A stretch of 64,000 nucleotides of DNA from Timema cristinae (GCA_039000515.1 JBCFYV010011164.1:44571159-44635158); one strand, 5' to 3'; numbered from the stretch's first letter, positions 1 through 12,289 are shown. The notes: generated by a model not told the origin, from the letters alone. A program made the numbers and translations.

Positions 1-79
1 TTAATTAGTGATCATTGCATTGGTAGAATGTGTCGTTTCGTTCTAAAAATTTTACGATTTTTTATAAACTTTTTTTTTA

Positions 80-385
80 GAGTCCGTGGATCAATCCTTG
101 ATCCCGGCATAGATTTTTCTGATTACCAAACCCTTCCTTCACCTCTAGCAAGACATCTTGTGAATGTGGGGAATGCCAGGCCTCCACCGTGGTTCGGATT
201 CCACGTTAAACTGTAGGTCCTTCATTTCATCTCACAATCACCCTACCGTTACACATTAGCGTAAGTGCGTATAACCCGAATGGGTAGTAAGACGCGGTGC
301 TAATAATAATGACTATTAATAATAATAGTAATGATAATAGTAATACTAATAGTAATAATAAATAATAATAGAAATAATAATAATT
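80..385 (+). repeat. SINE-A copy, 5' truncated, with TAA-rich tail
   Basis: Lacks the first part of the tRNA-like head but has its B-box region (GGATCAATCC), the body (GATTACCAAACCCTTCCTTC) and the tail GCGTATAACCCGAATGGGTA, then TAA/TAG repeats. Confidence 0.85.
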
Positions 386-2090
386 TTTTAGATAAAAGAT
401 AAAATATGTTCGGTGCATCGTACCATTTATTTGTTACGCCCCATCCGAGCTGTTCGCAAATTTACACTGATGGGGCAGGGAGGGATATGGGTGGCACAAT
501 TAAGGGAAATGTACTCAAACTCACATGGAGGAAGGGTGATACAAAATTTAGTAAAAATCATCCTCAACACACCAGGCTGGGTTCCGAACCCTGACCTTTC
601 CATCACAGTTGAGGTTGACCTAGACCTTGTTCCCATGGCATGTGTCACGTGTTGTATCTTCCATTACTTTGCCTACAAACAACTATTTGTATTCTTACCC
701 AGTGGATATAATCACACATTCCGAAAACTGACCATCAGGCGAAGTTCAATATTGAACATTTTGGACCTGTTTAGATAAAATAAATCGTTCTCTCTAGAGG
801 AATTAACGACAGCTTGTATATATCCTGTTCAGGCCCGACAGGTAATCAAACCGGACCCGGTACCAGGGGAAAGGCGTGGGCCCCTTCTCCTTGTACTACT
901 CAATTTCAGTGGCGGCAGAACCTTACTGTTTAGAGAGGTAATAAAAAAAACTGAGGGGGGTTTTGATCGGCAATCTAAAGGAGAACTTGTGTACCCTACC
1001 TGGTCAAATATTTGTAAAATATTTAAAGTGGCCCTCATCTGGAATTTGTCTGAAAATCTAACTTTTTTAAAAGCTATGTGGAGTTAGATGCAAGACCATC
1101 TTTCAGCTTCATATTCAATAATATAAGAAAGGAGCGAGATAAATGTATATGAGGACAGGTTTCCAATTTTATTTCAGTCAAGGGAACTTCATGTTCTAGA
1201 ACATCAGAGGAGAGTGAACTAAATATAGTGGGGGGAAAGTTTATTTCAGTGAAAAGGGCTTCGTATTCTAAATTATCAGAGGGGAGTGAAATAAATCTTG
1301 AAAAAGGGGTGAGGGCAAGTTTATTCTAGGAGAGAGAGAATTTATTCTAGTCTGGGAAGGGGGAGGGGGCAGAATTATTTCCAGAGAGAAATTCCTTCCT
1401 TTCCTCATGTTAGGTTAACTTAGGTTTGTAAATTTTTATAAGATTTGTTTTCACTTTTACAAAAGAAACGCAGCGTGTGTGAATTTCTTTTACGTAAATG
1501 AACACTGAAATGTTAGGCACATGATAAAATACTTAACTTGAGATTGTATTTGATTTACCTCCTGACTATCTTTGTGTGCCAAATTTAATTTCAGTACAAA
1601 ACTTTAAACTGTGAAACTTCAAACATTTTGAAACAAAGTATAAGACTAGAATGAACCAAGGATATAATAATGACAAATGCCAGTAAGATCCTTTATGGGA
1701 AACTGCAGTGGTATTGCTGCTTATTCCATATTATGGATAGGTAATTGATTTGGTATTTTCTTTAATCTTCTGGATTTTTTAAAATTTCTGACTCTGGATC
1801 TCGAGCCCGGAAACCTGAAGGTCCCGGGTCTGGCCCTACGGTACCAGTAGTCTTTCCCCATCTTGGTGAGCCTATATATACTATACAATTTATTTGTGTC
1901 TGCAAATTATATAAACTGAAAACATATCTAAATTACAGTTGTTGCATGCAGCCTTAATACCTTGGAGAGTAATAGTAAAACTGTCCAGCGGGCAGTAAAA
2001 GTGGTTCGGACAAAGCCATTAAAGTCGACTGTCCTTCCCCTCCAACAACCACAACTCCCAAACGTCACCTCAGGGTAACTCTACTAGAGT
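386..2090. other. No gene seen; decayed repeat sequence
   Basis: AT-rich sequence with only short chance frames. 400-650 looks like an old SINE relative (GTGCATCGTACCATTTATTT, then a tRNA-like block near 570-600). 1,090-1,400 holds loose repeats of TTTATTTCAG/GAGGGGAGTGA. No conserved protein recognised. Confidence 0.5.
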
Positions 2091-2095
2091 CTAAT

Positions 2096-2550
2096 CAAGA
2101 GCAATTTGACACCCATGTCCTACTCTTGCAACAACACATTCAGTCAGGCGATGTCTCTTTTGACACTCAAGTATTACTCTTGCAACTACGCATTCAGTCA
2201 GGCAATGTTTCTTTTGACACCCAAGTATTACTCTTGCAACTACGCATTCAGTCAGGCGATGTCTTTTTGACACTCAAGTATTACCCCTGCAACAACACAT
2301 TCAGTCAAGCGATGTCTCTTTTGACACCCAAGTATTACTCTTGCAACAACACATTCAGTCAGGCGATGTCTTTTTGACACTCAAGTATTACTCTTGCAAC
2401 TACGCATTCAGTCAGGCGATGTCTTTTTGACACTCAAGTATTACTCTTGCAACTACGCATTCAGTCAGGCGATGTCTTTTTGACACTCAAGTATTACCCC
2501 TGCAACATCACATTCAGTCAGGTGATGTCTATTTTGACACCTGAATTAGC
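2096..2550 (+). repeat. Minisatellite, 53/54-bp unit, about 8 copies
   Basis: Unit contains TTGACACTCAAGTATTACTC and CGCATTCAGTCAGGCGATGTC. Units of 54 bp (TCTCTTTTGACA) and 53 bp (TCTTTTTGACA) are interspersed, so reading frames through the array are chance. Confidence 0.92.
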
Positions 2551-3015
2551 TTATACAGGGGATTTAAAACCAAAATGATAAATCACATGTGGAAAACAAC
2601 CCACTTTGGGCTGTTATTTAAATGTCTTAGTCACCGGCAATTTCGCCTATTGCAATTCTTACGTCAAAACCACGTAGCCATGGTTGAGTGTTCGGTATTA
2701 CCTGGCACAGGGCTCTTTTAATAGCTTTAAATGGCACTTTTGACTTATGCCTTAATATGCAGTAGAGAGCAAGTGCACCACAAATAAGTTGCGAAACATT
2801 AATTAATTAATATTATTTAGGTTAGAGCATACGTGCAAGAAGTTCTTCACTTTCTTTCACGCACCATTTTAAAACCAAAAAGGGCCAAGAATAACAGCAA
2901 TTTAAAGTTATTACTTTGACGGATTTGTTGTAATAACAGTGTTTAGTGTTTAGTGGAAACTACAAGGTGATGAAAACTTATTATCAAGGAAGAAGAGCGT
3001 TTAATAAAGATATAA
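2551..3015. other. No gene seen
   Basis: Unique-looking AT-rich sequence; no conserved frame, RNA gene or clear repeat recognised. Confidence 0.4.
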
Positions 3016-3019
3016 ATCC

Positions 3020-3218
3020 TCATATCTGGGCACGTGGTATAAATTTCAGGTTCGTCTGGTCTGTTTTTCAGATGATGGGAAGGTCGGGGCTCAAATACCA
3101 GCATAGTGTACTGGTGATGTTTTGTATATAAGGTTTCTCACTTCACCTCCACGCAAATGTGGGTACATTTCATTTACATTATATATTTCTTATCCATATC
3201 TCATTGATGTAATTAAAA
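3020..3218 (+). repeat. Old SINE-B-related copy
   Basis: Keeps the body block CCACGCAAATGTGGGTACAT after a degraded tRNA-like head near 3,040-3,100. It ends where LINE sequence starts. Confidence 0.6.
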
Positions 3219-4705
3219 TGTTGATGGCAGATACGAACGAGGTTTCTAGTAGATGGAACGACCACTTCTGGCATATTTTGAGTATTCATGAAGGATACGA
3301 ATTGGGTGAGGGTGTCGAAATCCACACTGCTGAGCCACTAGTCCCAAATATATGGATTAGTGGAGTTAAGAAGATATTATAAGTTAAAGAACCATAAATA
3401 TCCAGATAGAGATTCAATTCCATCAGGGAGGTGATGAAAAGCTAGTAACAGAAATTAATAAAATGCTATGTTCCTTATGGAACTACGAGGTTTTACCACA
3501 AGAATGAAAGGAAGGGATTTTACAATAATATCCATTTTCAAAAAGGGAGATAAAATAGAGTGTAATAATTATATAGGTAGCTCATTACTACCAACATGCT
3601 ACAAAGTTGTTTCTAAAATAATTTTAATGTGTTTGAAACCATAAGCAGGGTAAACAATGAGGACCATCAGTGTGGATTTCAATAAAATAGATCAACACCG
3701 AATTACATTTTTACTACTACGCAAATTAAAAAAAAAAGCAGGATTACAGAATAAAGATTCATCAATTATACATGGATTTTAAAAAATCCTACAATTCAGT
3801 TAAAAGAAATACATTATATGACATTTTAGTTAAGTATGGAATACTCAAAATACTTGTCAAGCTAATTGAGTACGTTTGACTTACACGCGTGCTAGGGTAC
3901 AAGTTGGATATCACCTATCAGATATTTTAGAAATATATGATGGGTTGAAACAATGAGATGCACTTTATCCATTACGTTTTAATCCAGCCTCATTGTATGC
4001 TATTAGGGTAATGCAAGATAATAGAGAAGAGTTTACATTAAACGGTATATTGCAGTCATTAGGATAGGCAGATTCTTTAGCTTTGTTGAGCAATATTAAG
4101 GAAGGTGTGGTAAGAAATGCAGACATTTAATAATAGAGGCTAGTATGGAAATATGTTTAGAAGTGAATGCTGAAAAGACTGAGTATACGATCACACAAAG
4201 AACAAAGATTAGGGTGGATTAGAAAATTATGTTAACAACATATCATTTGTCAAGGTTAATAAGTGTACATATTTAGGAAAAATTTTAACTAGCAATAACG
4301 ATATTAGATTGGAAATTAAGAAAAGAATCCAGTCGGGAAATGCATGGTATTAGTCAGTCAGTAAGTTGATGACATCTCACCTGCTGTCAAGGAATGTAAA
4401 ACTCAGAATATACAAAACAATCATTCTACCAGTTGTTCTCTCTGGTATATGACGAGAACAGATTTAGTGTGTTCGAAAACAAGGTGCTCAGGAATATATT
4501 TTGGTCCGAAAGGAGATGAGGCTACTGGGGAGTGGATGAGGTTACAAAAATATGAGTTGCATACTCTGTACTCATCACAAGACATTGTTATGATATGCAG
4601 GTTGAATGGGAGATTCTATAAACTTGTTCAGAGTTTTGAATTGCAAGCCTATTAGGATGATCTAGACGCAGATGGGAGGATAATATTAGAATATACCTGA
4701 AAGAA
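3219..4705 (+). pseudogene. Decayed LINE (non-LTR retrotransposon) reverse-transcriptase region
   Basis: Translation in changing frames gives the landmarks of an arthropod endonuclease/reverse-transcriptase polyprotein in the right order: ADTNEVSSRW and VEIHTAEPLVP (3,225-3,340), FSKRGDKIECNNYIGSS (about 3,540), DFKKSYNSVKR (about 3,775), VNAEKTEY (about 4,165), GNAWY and LLSRNVKLRIYKTIILPVVL (about 4,340-4,440), then FGPKGDEATGEWMRLQ and ELHTLYSSQDI (4,500-4,590). Many stops and frameshifts, no intact catalytic YADD block, and no 5' half or endonuclease domain. It runs directly into the 46-bp array. Clade not certain; RTE-like by overall wording of the C-terminus. Confidence 0.85.
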
Positions 4706-5975
4706 TTAGGGTGTAGTGAGGTGGATTGGATGGAAATAGCTCGAGATAGGGATAGGGTGTAGTGAGTTGGGCTGGATGGAACTAGCTCAAGATAGGGATA
4801 GGATGTAATGAGGTGGGCTGGATAGAACTAGGTCAAGATAGGGATAGGATGTAATGAGGTGAGCTGGATAGAACTAGCTCAAGATAGGGATAGGATGTAA
4901 TGAGGTGAGCTGGATAGAACTAGCTCAAGATATGGATAGGATGGAATGAGGTGAGCTGGATAGAACTAGTTCAAGATATGGATAGGATGGAATGAGGTGA
5001 GCTGGATAGAACTAGCTCAAGATAGGGATAGGATGGAATGAGGTGAGCTGGATATAACTAGTTCAAGATATGGATAGGATGTAATGAGGTGAGCTGGATA
5101 GAACTATTTCAAGATATGGATAGGATGTAATGAGGTGGGCTGGATGGTACTAGCTCAAGATAGGGATAGGATGTAATGAGGTGAGCTGGATAGAACTATT
5201 TCAAGATATGGATAGGATGTAATGAGGTGGGCTGGATGGTACTAGCTCAAGATAGGGATAGGATGGAATGAGGTGAGTTGGATAGAACTAGTTCAAGTTA
5301 TGGATAGGATGGAATGAGGTGAGCTGGATAGAACTAGCTCAAGATAGGGATAGGATGGAATGAGGTGAGCTGGATATAACTAGCTCAAGATATGGATAGG
5401 ATGTAATGAGGTGAGCTGGATAGAACTATTTCAAGATATGGATAGGATGTAATGAGGTGGGCTGGATGGTACTAGCTCAAGATATGGATAGGATGTAATG
5501 AGGTGAGCTGGATAGAACTATTTCAAGATATGGATAGGATGTAATGAGGTGGGCTGGATGGTACTAGCTCAAGATAGGGATAGGATGGAATGAGGTGAGT
5601 TGGATAGAACTAGTTCAAGTTATGGATAGGATGGAATGAGGTGAGCTGGATAGAACTAGCTCAAGATAGGGATAGGATGGAATGAGGTGAGCTGGATATA
5701 ACTAGCTCAAGATATGGATAGGATGTAATGAGGTGAGCTGGATAGAACTATTTCAAGATATGGATAGGATGTAATGAGGTGGGCTGGATGGTACTAGCTC
5801 AAGATAGGGATAGGATGGAATGAGGTGAGTTGGATAGAACTAGCTCAAGATAGGGATAGGATGTAATGAGGTGAGCTGGATAGAACTAGTTCAAGATAGG
5901 GATAGGATGTAATGAAGTGTGCTGGGTGGAACTAGCTTAAGATAGGGATAGGGTTTAATGAGGTGGACTGGATAG
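4706..5975 (+). repeat. 46-bp tandem array (about 27 units) expanded from the LINE C-terminal coding sequence
   Basis: Unit contains AAGATAGGGATAGGATGTAA, TGAGGTGAGCTGGATAGAAC and TAGCTC. Read in one frame a unit encodes roughly IGCNEVxWIELAQDRDR, the conserved LINE tail motif. 46 is not a multiple of 3, so each unit shifts frame. Internal seven-unit (322-bp) higher-order repeat: 5,275-5,596 resembles 5,597-5,825. The LINE 3' end follows directly. Confidence 0.93.
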
Positions 5976-6065
5976 AACCAACCCAGTATAAGGAGAGTTG
6001 GCGTACTTTTGTGAGTGCAGTAATGAACTTTCGAATTCCTACTGCCATAGAGTAATTAAGTAAGG
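5976..6065 (+). pseudogene. LINE 3' end after the 46-bp array
   Basis: Encodes WRTFVSAVMNFRIPTAIE then a stop, the usual end of this LINE polyprotein. The homologous ends lie at 47,060-47,130 and, inverted, at 37,560-37,640, each next to a 46-bp array. Confidence 0.8.
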
Positions 6066-6169
6066 TTATTTTGGTGAGTTGATACACCAGAGTTCTTTCA
6101 GGTAGCAAGCAGTGTGCCATCAAACCAATATGAGGTAAAACAAACTTGGGTGTCCGAAACGTCCCCATT

Positions 6170-6405
6170 CAAACAAATATCAATTAAATTGAAAAATGAA
6201 TTTGGGTAGGGGACTCGTACCCGAGACCTTTGACTTAGCTCGACAATGCTCTACCACTGAGCTAACCAGGGATTGTTCCGTGCCCAAGGACATTCTTTAC
6301 TAATTAGTACGGACAATCTATGGATAGCTTAGTGGTAGAGCAATGGTATGCTAAGTCAAAGGTCCAGGGTTCGATTCCCGTGTCTAGGTGTCATTATTCA
6401 ATGTA
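6170..6405. mobile_element. tRNA-like foldback element, copy 1
   Basis: Inverted arms that each look like a tRNA gene: left arm (minus) has CTCTACCACTGAGCTAACC; right arm (plus) has ATAGCTTAGTGGTAGAGC and GGGTTCGATTCCCGTGTC. The outer edges are AT-rich (TTCAATGTATTCAAAT). The centre is shorter than in copies at 20,980 and 34,836. Confidence 0.75.
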
Positions 6406-6925
6406 TTCAAATATGATTCTATTACAGCTTATTTCCGTAATTACAATTATTCATTCCCAAAGCTTCGATTTACATACATACTTAATTATATAGCGTTGCT
6501 ATCTTCCATCAAAACGTTAATGAGCTTAAAATATAGTTCCAAGTATAATATTTACGCGAAAACAGCCGCTTTTTTTACTTACTGTTTAATTTACTAGGAT
6601 GGAAATTTTATCTTGATGTTTCATTTAAATTTTGAGTTGAGAATATATATGTTTTAATATCTTAGTAAATAATAGTTCACACAATCTTCTGACTGGATGA
6701 TTTTATTTTGGACCAGACTGTACAGTATAACTGTTGAGCAAACATGATTTGATCGAAACCTGTTAGTAATAAATTAAATCAACCAATGACATTTCTTTGT
6801 GTCTTTCAGTCCTTTATTTATAAAATAAACCACATTTTTATTAGCCGTTCACCTGAATAAGAAATTAATTATGAATTTTCACTTAGTTAATCTTGCTATT
6901 TTTAATGATGACAACTATTTTCTGA
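6406..6925. other. No gene seen
   Basis: AT-rich sequence with short chance frames; no recognisable protein or repeat. Confidence 0.4.
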
Positions 6926-6929
6926 CAGT

Positions 6930-7037
6930 TATTACTGCTGGCACTAAATCATTCGTATGCATATCATACATAATATGATATTGATACCAATGATTTAGTT
7001 CAATATTATACGAATGTTTAAGTGCAACCAGTAGTAT
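6930..7037. mobile_element. Small foldback MITE
   Basis: Arms TTACTGCTGGCACTAAATCA and the inverse of ATACGAATGTTTAAGTGCAA pair; the inner part also folds around ATGATATTGATACC. No coding capacity. Confidence 0.6.
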
Positions 7038-7075
7038 ATCTATAGATTACATATGCCTATATACACGAATGAGAT

Positions 7076-7442
7076 AGGGATGAGGAAGTTATCCTGCTAG
7101 GTAGACCTGACCGGGATTCGAACATTGACCTCCTCTCTATCGGCCACTGTGATAGTAATGGTTTTGATGTGTGACCACTAATGTGAGTTATATTTTTTTT
7201 TAGCACTGCGTCTACCCGTTAGGGCTATATGCAAATTAACTATTTACACTACTATGTTAGGATTGAGGAAGGTTGAATTTGGAGGAAATTAACCCACATT
7301 TGCGTGGAAGGAGAGGGATAAACCCTTTAGGGAAACCCACCTTCAGTACACCCAACAGAGGTTTTAGCCTCGATTTCCCTATCATTGGCAGTCCAGACTA
7401 CTGCGAGAGTGACGTGTTTAGACCGTGCGGCCACTGAAATGT
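7076..7442 (-). repeat. Two old SINE copies
   Basis: 7,195-7,442 is SINE-B-like on the minus strand (TTTTTAGCACTGCGTC, AACCCACATTTGCGTGGAAG, GTGCGGCCACTGAAA). 7,076-7,165 is a fragment of a related family with a B-box-like GGGATTCGAACATTG. Confidence 0.7.
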
Positions 7443-8240
7443 AATGGTTATTTTAATTAATATAAAGAGCGTACGTAGCACCTATACAAAACAATATTTA
7501 GAATGAGTATTGGTTTAAAATCATACTAATATATTCGGGATCGATTTTTCTAAATCTAGCTCACCCCTTCATATTGTTTAAGTTAATGCTGGCACTGTTA
7601 TTTTAATATTCTTTCTTCCTATCCTTTTCTCTTAGATTAGATGGCTTACACTCTAGTGCACCATTTATTGACACTTATCTTATAGTTATTAAAGCCACTA
7701 GCTATTATTTTATGTATTTATACGCCAAGGGATATGTTATGAAGCCGTCACTTTTAACAGATGATGTTTATAAATTACAGCTTTAGGATGAATAAGGAAA
7801 ATACTTTTAAATTTTGGCTAAAGTAAAATGAGATTTAAAAAAAAGTGTTAAAATAATAACGTTCTTAGTATAATCAAAGAGTTGGTATGATAATCTTGTA
7901 TGTATGAGTATGGCATCAAACAGAGGAAATGTACTCGCATTAGCGTAGAGATAGTGTGAGAAAACATCCAGGAAAACATAATCAGTAACCCATCCGGGAT
8001 ACAAATCAATACTTAATTCACCATCGCCAGTGAACTAAGCTAGACGAGCTTCACTTTAAGTACACGCGCCCACCGATGCGAATAATGACGTGGTTAATTA
8101 ACGATTACGATGCATCTGCTAAGTAAGAATGACGTTACATTTAATTGGAGATAAACATTTCCCTCACAGACAAACATTGGCGCTAGTTACAATACAAATA
8201 CTCATTTTAGCTGGGGTTGATACGGAACTTCAAATTCCCG
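7443..8240. other. No gene seen
   Basis: AT-rich; a degraded SINE fragment is possible at 7,900-8,030. No conserved coding sequence. Confidence 0.4.
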
Positions 8241-8551
8241 GTTAATTTAATTTTGGTCGAACTCAGCAGTCTTAGGGTAAAGTGCTTGCCTCAGGACCAG
8301 ATATTCATGGGTTCAAATCCAGCCAGGGTCAAAGTATTTTTCTTGAGCAATAAAAATCCGTAACACAACTTCCTTTGGAGGATAAGTAAAGCCACCGACG
8401 CGTCGGTCTTATGCCGATTGTGGCATATAAAAAACTCTGAGAGGTATGTAAAATTACCTTTCCCAGCAAAATTGGTAGTCCTTTTCGCGCTTGCTCATAT
8501 AAATTTACCTGTGCTGATATAATCATTTGGTTCAGAAAGTGCACATTAAAT
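8241..8551 (+). repeat. SINE-C copy
   Basis: tRNA-like head (TTAGGGTAAAGTGCTTGCCT, then GGGTTCAAATCC), then AAAAATCCGTAACACAACTT, GCCGATTGTGGCAT, ACCTTTCCCAGCAAAATTGG and AAGTGCAC. Same order as at 57,812-58,350 and inverted at 31,512 and 36,965. Confidence 0.85.
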
Positions 8552-10060
8552 ACCTATATATACAGGTATATATATAATGATTTTGAATGTTTTAAGTCTT
8601 TTTCAAAATAGTCATAAAAAATTTACTAGATCTCGTATTCAATCGTCAGGTGATATTTTCTGCAACTGTAACTTTTGATATATTATAATATTTATAAACA
8701 AATCTCCATGACATCAGCCCGTAATCGAACCATTCTGAGTGAATGGCTACCGTATATTGGTGAAGATAGTGCCTACCTATGATGATATGTCATGTGGTCA
8801 CCACAATTAAACCTTCAGTCATTAATCTCAGTTTCCTAGACCGTAGCCGCTACCTTATCATTCAAGCATCTCCTCATTAAATTTGTTCTCGCGAGGTTGA
8901 ATTACAGACCCACTGCGCCACAGAAAATGTGGAAGTGTTGGAGATTGAACCCGAGACCTCTAGATCTGTAGCCAGGAGAGCTGACCACTAAACCGTTTGT
9001 TTTTTCTAAAACGCCCTTCCTATGAGAATTGGACTGTAAAGCTTGGTTTCATCAGAATTATGGCACGTGCTTTATAAACATCACTACTAGAAGGATGTTG
9101 TTTGTAGACAAATCTCCACGTGTGGATTACACGCATTTTTTTTTATAAACAATAGAGACACGTGATAGCGAAGAAATGTCTCCTATAATTGTGTGTAAAC
9201 TTCATATCTCACGTTGAATACCTCTCTGGCACCCATACCTGTGGCTTAGTGGTAAGAGTGGATAACAATAAGTCCAGGGGACCCTGTTTTGATTCCAGGG
9301 GGCTCTGGTTGAATACATTGTTTATAGACTCATCCCATTCAGTGGCGGGGAAACTTTATTTGTGTATGATAGTGAGGGAAAATAAAGGGATGATTTTTTT
9401 AAAGGAGCTTGTCGAACCAAGCCAAAGGGGGTTCTGGCCAAATATTTGAAAATTGTATGTCCTTAGGAACTATTTCGAGGGATGTCTCCAACATATTTAA
9501 AAATATTCGATGCCTCTAAAAGCCATTTAAAGTGGGGTTTATTTGCAGCAAATTTTGAAATTGAATTTTCTCTAAATATAATCATTTTATTAAAAATTAA
9601 ATGTCAAAAGAAGCTATTTAGAATTAGTTTTTAATCGTATCATATTAGAGAATATCAAAGGTATGTTAAATAAATTAAGAGGGGTCAACTTTATTTCAGA
9701 GAGTGTGGGTTGGTAAGATTCTTTCCTTCCCAGATTCATCCACCATTTATACCATTAGTGAATAATATAATATAGATGATAGGGTTGGATATATATCATT
9801 TGGCGTAGTAGCTTATAGAAAATTAATTTGTATATAGTGTGGTGATATCATATATGTTTTGACGTTGTGCGTTAAGTACTCAAATTAAAATAAATAACAA
9901 AACAAACTACGACAAAATATAAATTATTTCCACACCTGATTAATTTAGAATCTTTGAAAAAATAGTAAGGGTATAAGTAAATAACATCAAGCAATAAGAA
10001 GTAAGGAAATTACACGATTTGGTTGCATGAGATCGATGCATTGTGGTGGTGCATACATAG
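8552..10060. other. No gene seen; degraded tRNA-like SINE pieces
   Basis: tRNA-like blocks at 8,930-9,000 (minus, ATTGAACCCGAGACCTC) and 9,235-9,330 (plus, TGTGGCTTAGTGGTAAGAGT). 9,330-9,730 is loosely like 940-1,330 (TTTATTTCAGAGAG). No protein recognised. Confidence 0.45.
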
Positions 10061-10064
10061 TCAA

Positions 10065-10748
10065 GGTGGGGATACAGGGGACGCGAGAAAAGGACAGTTT
10101 TTGCCGTTTTTACAGCAAAATATATAAAAGATTTCTCCATTAGAAACATAGAAATTAATTTTCTTCTCATTGTTGTAATAACAGTTGTTCAATATCTATC
10201 TTGTATATATTATCTTGTAATATTATAATTAGGTGACCTGGTGGTCTAGGGGTAAGGTGTCAGACTTCTATGCTGGCGGCCGGTGTTCGATCCTCGGTCC
10301 CGGCACAGATTTATCTGATTTCCAAACCCTTCCTACACCTCTGACAAGACATCTTGTGAATGTGTGGAATGCCAGGTCACCACCGTGGTTCGGATTCCAC
10401 GTTAAACTGTAGGTCCTTCATTTCATCTCATAATCACCCTACCATTACACATTAGCGTAAGTGCGTATAACCCGAACGGGTAGTAAGACGTGGTGCTAAT
10501 AATAATAATATCTATCATGTGCACAACAGCATTAGATGACAAACTTTTTAAATGAAGAGAAATAGTTGTCATTAAATTCTGAAACATCCTTGACAGGTTT
10601 TCAAGATCTGTTTATACCACTATGTGGAGACAATTAGACTCTATATATGTGTAGAAGAAATATTTGATTTATTTTGACCAACTTTTTTTAAAATAAAAAT
10701 TGCAAAAACATTTATCTTTTATCCCGTCCCGTATATCCCCATCTGGCT
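10065..10748. mobile_element. TTAA-type foldback MITE, copy 1, split by a SINE-A insertion
   Basis: Left arm 10,065-10,215 and right arm 10,515-10,748 are inverted relatives (GGGGATACAGGGGACGCGAG against the inverse of GTCCCGTATATCCCC). The right end is followed by TTAA (10,749-10,752); the left flank reads TCAA. Arms match the intact copy at 18,833-19,196. Confidence 0.8.
10231..10510 (+). repeat. Full-length SINE-A inside the MITE
   Basis: Head AGGTGACCTGGTGGTCTAGG (close to a tRNA-Glu A box), B box GTGTTCGATCCTCGG, body, tail GCGTATAACCCGAACGGGTA and (TAA)n. Confidence 0.92.
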
Positions 10749-10752
10749 TTAA

Positions 10753-11600
10753 AGAAAAATTTCTAAACCACCTAACTGAGGATGTGAAACATCTGTCACC
10801 AAAATCGTGACCCTAAAGCTAGGAACTGGATTATCATGGGCCACCCACACCAGTGGACAAGCGGTCTAGATGTCAAGATAGTTTTTTATTGTTTGATGGT
10901 CTTGCGGAGGTTGGGGTTTCAATCCTGACTGAGTACACTAAGGGTGTTTTCTTATAAATGGTTTTCCACTCTTATTATGCTTTTAACACTATTGAAATAT
11001 TTTACAAGACATAAACCTAGACTAAGATCAGTATTATTGTATTCAAATTTTGCTCTTTCAATAAACGGTTAGTACAAGAATGCAAGATTAAAGCTTCACG
11101 ACTCTTAGGAAACCAAATCAAGCAAATTTTATAGTTATGAAAGAAAAAAACCCGTAAATAATGGTTTGTATTTATTTAAATTTTAAGCATAGCAAACAGT
11201 CTTTATTTCTTATTAATATTTAGTATTTAGGTAATATTAAATTGATTATTTTATGTTAAGACATAATAATTACCAGCAATTTATATTTGTTCCTTAACTA
11301 ACGTACTTAATAAAGTACTCTTTAACATATATAAATCCAGTATTATAGTTAGCTTTGCACAAACAAATCATGTACAGGTAAGAAAAATAATCTCAATATT
11401 GAATGTTTTATGAGAAGCGTTCATTAAGAGTTCCTAGGGAATATAAAATTGATTATCTTTCAAACAAATTTATTTTTTCATTATTTTTAGGAATTTTTTA
11501 CACTGGTTTGGCTTATACAGCATAAGGATGAGATATATATTAAGAATCAAGCATCAGATTGGTGTGACCTGATACCAGAATACAAATATGAAACTTTTAA
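10753..11600. other. No gene seen; one degraded tRNA-like SINE
   Basis: 10,850-10,960 has a tRNA-like head (GGACAAGCGGTCTAGATGTC, GGGGTTTCAATCCTG) followed by a SINE-like GGGTGTTTTCTTATAAATGG. The rest is AT-rich without recognisable content. Confidence 0.45.
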
Positions 11601-11607
11601 CAAGTTT

Positions 11608-11868
11608 AATGGAATTTTATTTGGTAGTCGAACGGTCTAAAGCGTCACTCTCACATTAGGCTGGATTGCCAAAGTTGGGGAGAATGGGTTTCGAATCTCG
11701 GTCAGATGTATTGAGGGTGATTTTTTCCTAAATTGTTTCCTACACTCCCTACAAGCAAATTTGGGTACATTTCCTTCCAGAATATACCTCCCTCGCTCCT
11801 ACAACATTAACATGGTTTATATTATATAAACATATAACCCGAATGATTAGTGAGTGATACGCGGGGAA
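11608..11868 (+). repeat. Old SINE-B-related copy
   Basis: Head GGTAGTCGAACGGTCTAAAG, B box GGGTTTCGAATCTCGG, then GGGTGATTTTTTCCTAAATT, CAAATTTGGGTACATTTCCT and CATATAACCCGAATGATTAG. Confidence 0.75.
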
Positions 11869-12240
11869 ACCCCTTCTAAAAACCAAAAGTTTTACGTAAA
11901 GTTGACCGGAAAATATCTCCGAACTAATATGGGTGTTGTACTTACCAACGGGCTGCTGTTGGCGGGCGCCGCAGTCGCCAAGTGTCTTGCTACGAACTAT
12001 TGAATCTAACAAATCACACCCGATCACTGTTCTGGAAGGTAGGACTGAGTTTGAGTACCGGGCAGTGTAAGAGGAGCGTCTGTGTTAAGTGTCCGCCAGG
12101 CGATCACTAAGTGAAGAGTCCCACCAGATCTGCTAGGTAGGTTCCTCCGCGGCTCTAAGACTGGAGTGTCACGTGGTCGTCAGCTAGGGAGACGTCATCT
12201 AGCCCGCCCTGCCTGCCTGGACTGCAGTACCCACACACAC
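11869..12240. other. GC-rich stretch, no gene identified
   Basis: 11,930-12,230 is richer in G+C than its surroundings. Only short frames occur; none matches a family I know. Confidence 0.35.
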
Positions 12241-12255
12241 GCGCTACCACACACA

Positions 12256-12289
<34 letters not shown>
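12233..12289. repeat. CA/TG microsatellite forming an inverted repeat
   Basis: (CA)n CACACACGCGCTACCACACACATACA is followed at once by (TG)n of about 30 bp, so the two halves can pair. Confidence 0.85.

Noticed and set aside
2091..2377. Repeat peptides with LTECVVARV (minus) or SGDVSFDTQVLLLQ (plus)
   Set aside because: Both strands are open across the 53/54-bp minisatellite and frame is lost at each 53-bp unit.
4706..5975. CRISPR-like array
   Set aside because: Units are directly adjacent without spacers and derive from a LINE; the window is eukaryotic.
6313..6385. Isolated tRNA gene with good A and B boxes
   Set aside because: It is the right arm of a foldback element found three times, and its 5' and 3' ends do not form an acceptor stem.
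10231..10305. tRNA-Glu gene
   Set aside because: The head lacks a paired acceptor stem and is followed by SINE body and tail; the same unit recurs many times.
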